In this document: in pieces, positions 63,814 through 64,000 of the stretch | Numbering within the stretch: the stretch's first letter is position 1 | Layout: each line of letters starts with the position of its first letter | From: CBDCVO01 sp965223085 | GTDB lineage: Bacteria; Pseudomonadota; Gammaproteobacteria; Ga0077536 | Direction: 5' to 3' | Length of the DNA: 64,000 nucleotides | Assembly (NCBI GenBank): GCA_965223085.1 | Contig: OZ244981.1 | Span: 868,001 to 932,000, forward strand | The notes under the pieces: generated by a model | What the model saw: the letters and a program-made list of their open reading frames with translations, nothing else | Databases searched by the model: none | Told to the model about the DNA's origin: nothing | Translations under genes and position numbers: made by a program

Positions 63814-64000
63814 CACATCACTTTCCGGGATTCAAAAATGGTGGCGACCGGTAACTTCGCTGCCGCCAAACGAAACGCTTCACGTGCGCTATCCTCGTCC
63901 ACGCCCTCCATCTCGTAGATCACGCGACCGGGCTTGATCACCGCGACCCAATATTCGACGTTTCCCTTACCTTTGCCCTGGCGAACTTCGAGCGGCTTCT
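63813..64000 (-). CDS. rplP: 50S ribosomal protein L16, 3' part
   Basis: The last ~61 codons, running off the window: [33 protein letters not shown], ending [13 protein letters not shown]. The L16 peptidyl-transferase-region protein of the S10 operon. Confidence 0.98.
   Translation of the reverse strand, partial: KPLEVRQGKGKGNVEYWVAVIKPGRVIYEMEGVDEDSAREAFRLAAAKLPVATIFESRKVM

Overview
The window looks like a gammaproteobacterial chromosome. The right end carries the S10/spc/alpha ribosomal gene order on the minus strand, the left part carries a complete rod-shape and peptidoglycan cluster (mreBCD-mrdA-rodA-mltB-rlpA-dacA), and gatCAB and hopanoid genes are present. I cannot name a species. 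No rRNA, tRNA or CRISPR array was seen.

Layout. (1) 0.1-2.9 kb: a double cyclic-nucleotide-binding protein and a two-gene ABC-2 exporter. (2) 2.9-12.5 kb, minus strand: D-amino acid aminotransferase, PBP5-type carboxypeptidase, RlpA, MltB, RodA, PBP2 and MreDCB; mreC appears to start at an AUU codon. (3) 12.8-16 kb: gatCAB. (4) 16-20.8 kb: an orphan ORF, a small membrane protein plus a glutathione S-transferase facing a TetR regulator, a truncated IS4-type transposase, and the tail of an SMR efflux gene. (5) 20.8-26 kb: a sigma-54 activator facing a Baeyer-Villiger-type monooxygenase and a luciferase-like flavin oxidoreductase, with a clear -24/-12 promoter and an upstream palindrome between them. 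(6) 26-30.6 kb, a mobile-element scrapyard: a gutted IS91 transposase, vapBC, an integrase tail, and an IS3 element split by a group II intron remnant and fused in frame to an amino-acid permease tail.

(7) 30.8-45.7 kb, visibly GC-richer: a hopanoid side-chain module hpnJ-hpnI-hpnK-hpnL and, convergent to it, hpnN followed by a cassette of radical SAM enzyme, FAD oxidoreductase and DegT-type aminotransferase. The cassette exists twice, in opposite orientations, and each copy is damaged where the other is intact. A 58-bp hairpin repeat, a 16-bp tandem array and a 621-bp direct duplication mark the breakpoints. This is the most unusual part of the window: a possible invertible or excisable locus, or else an assembly artefact, and a candidate for an undescribed hopanoid tail modification.

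(8) 45.4-50.4 kb: a PepSY lipoprotein, a two-component system, and a lipid-A-modification-like pair (LAB_N protein and ArnT-like glycosyltransferase), followed by a decayed GT2 gene. (9) 50.9-54.7 kb: a four-gene unit with a CDP-glycerol-type polymerase, an epimerase and an IspD/TarI-type cytidylyltransferase, suggesting a polyol-phosphate surface polymer. (10) 54.8-64 kb: rplQ, rpoA, rpsD, rpsK, rpsM, rpmJ, secY, rplO, rpmD, rpsE, rplR, rplF, rpsH, rpsN, rplE, rplX, rplN, rpsQ, rpmC and the 3' part of rplP.
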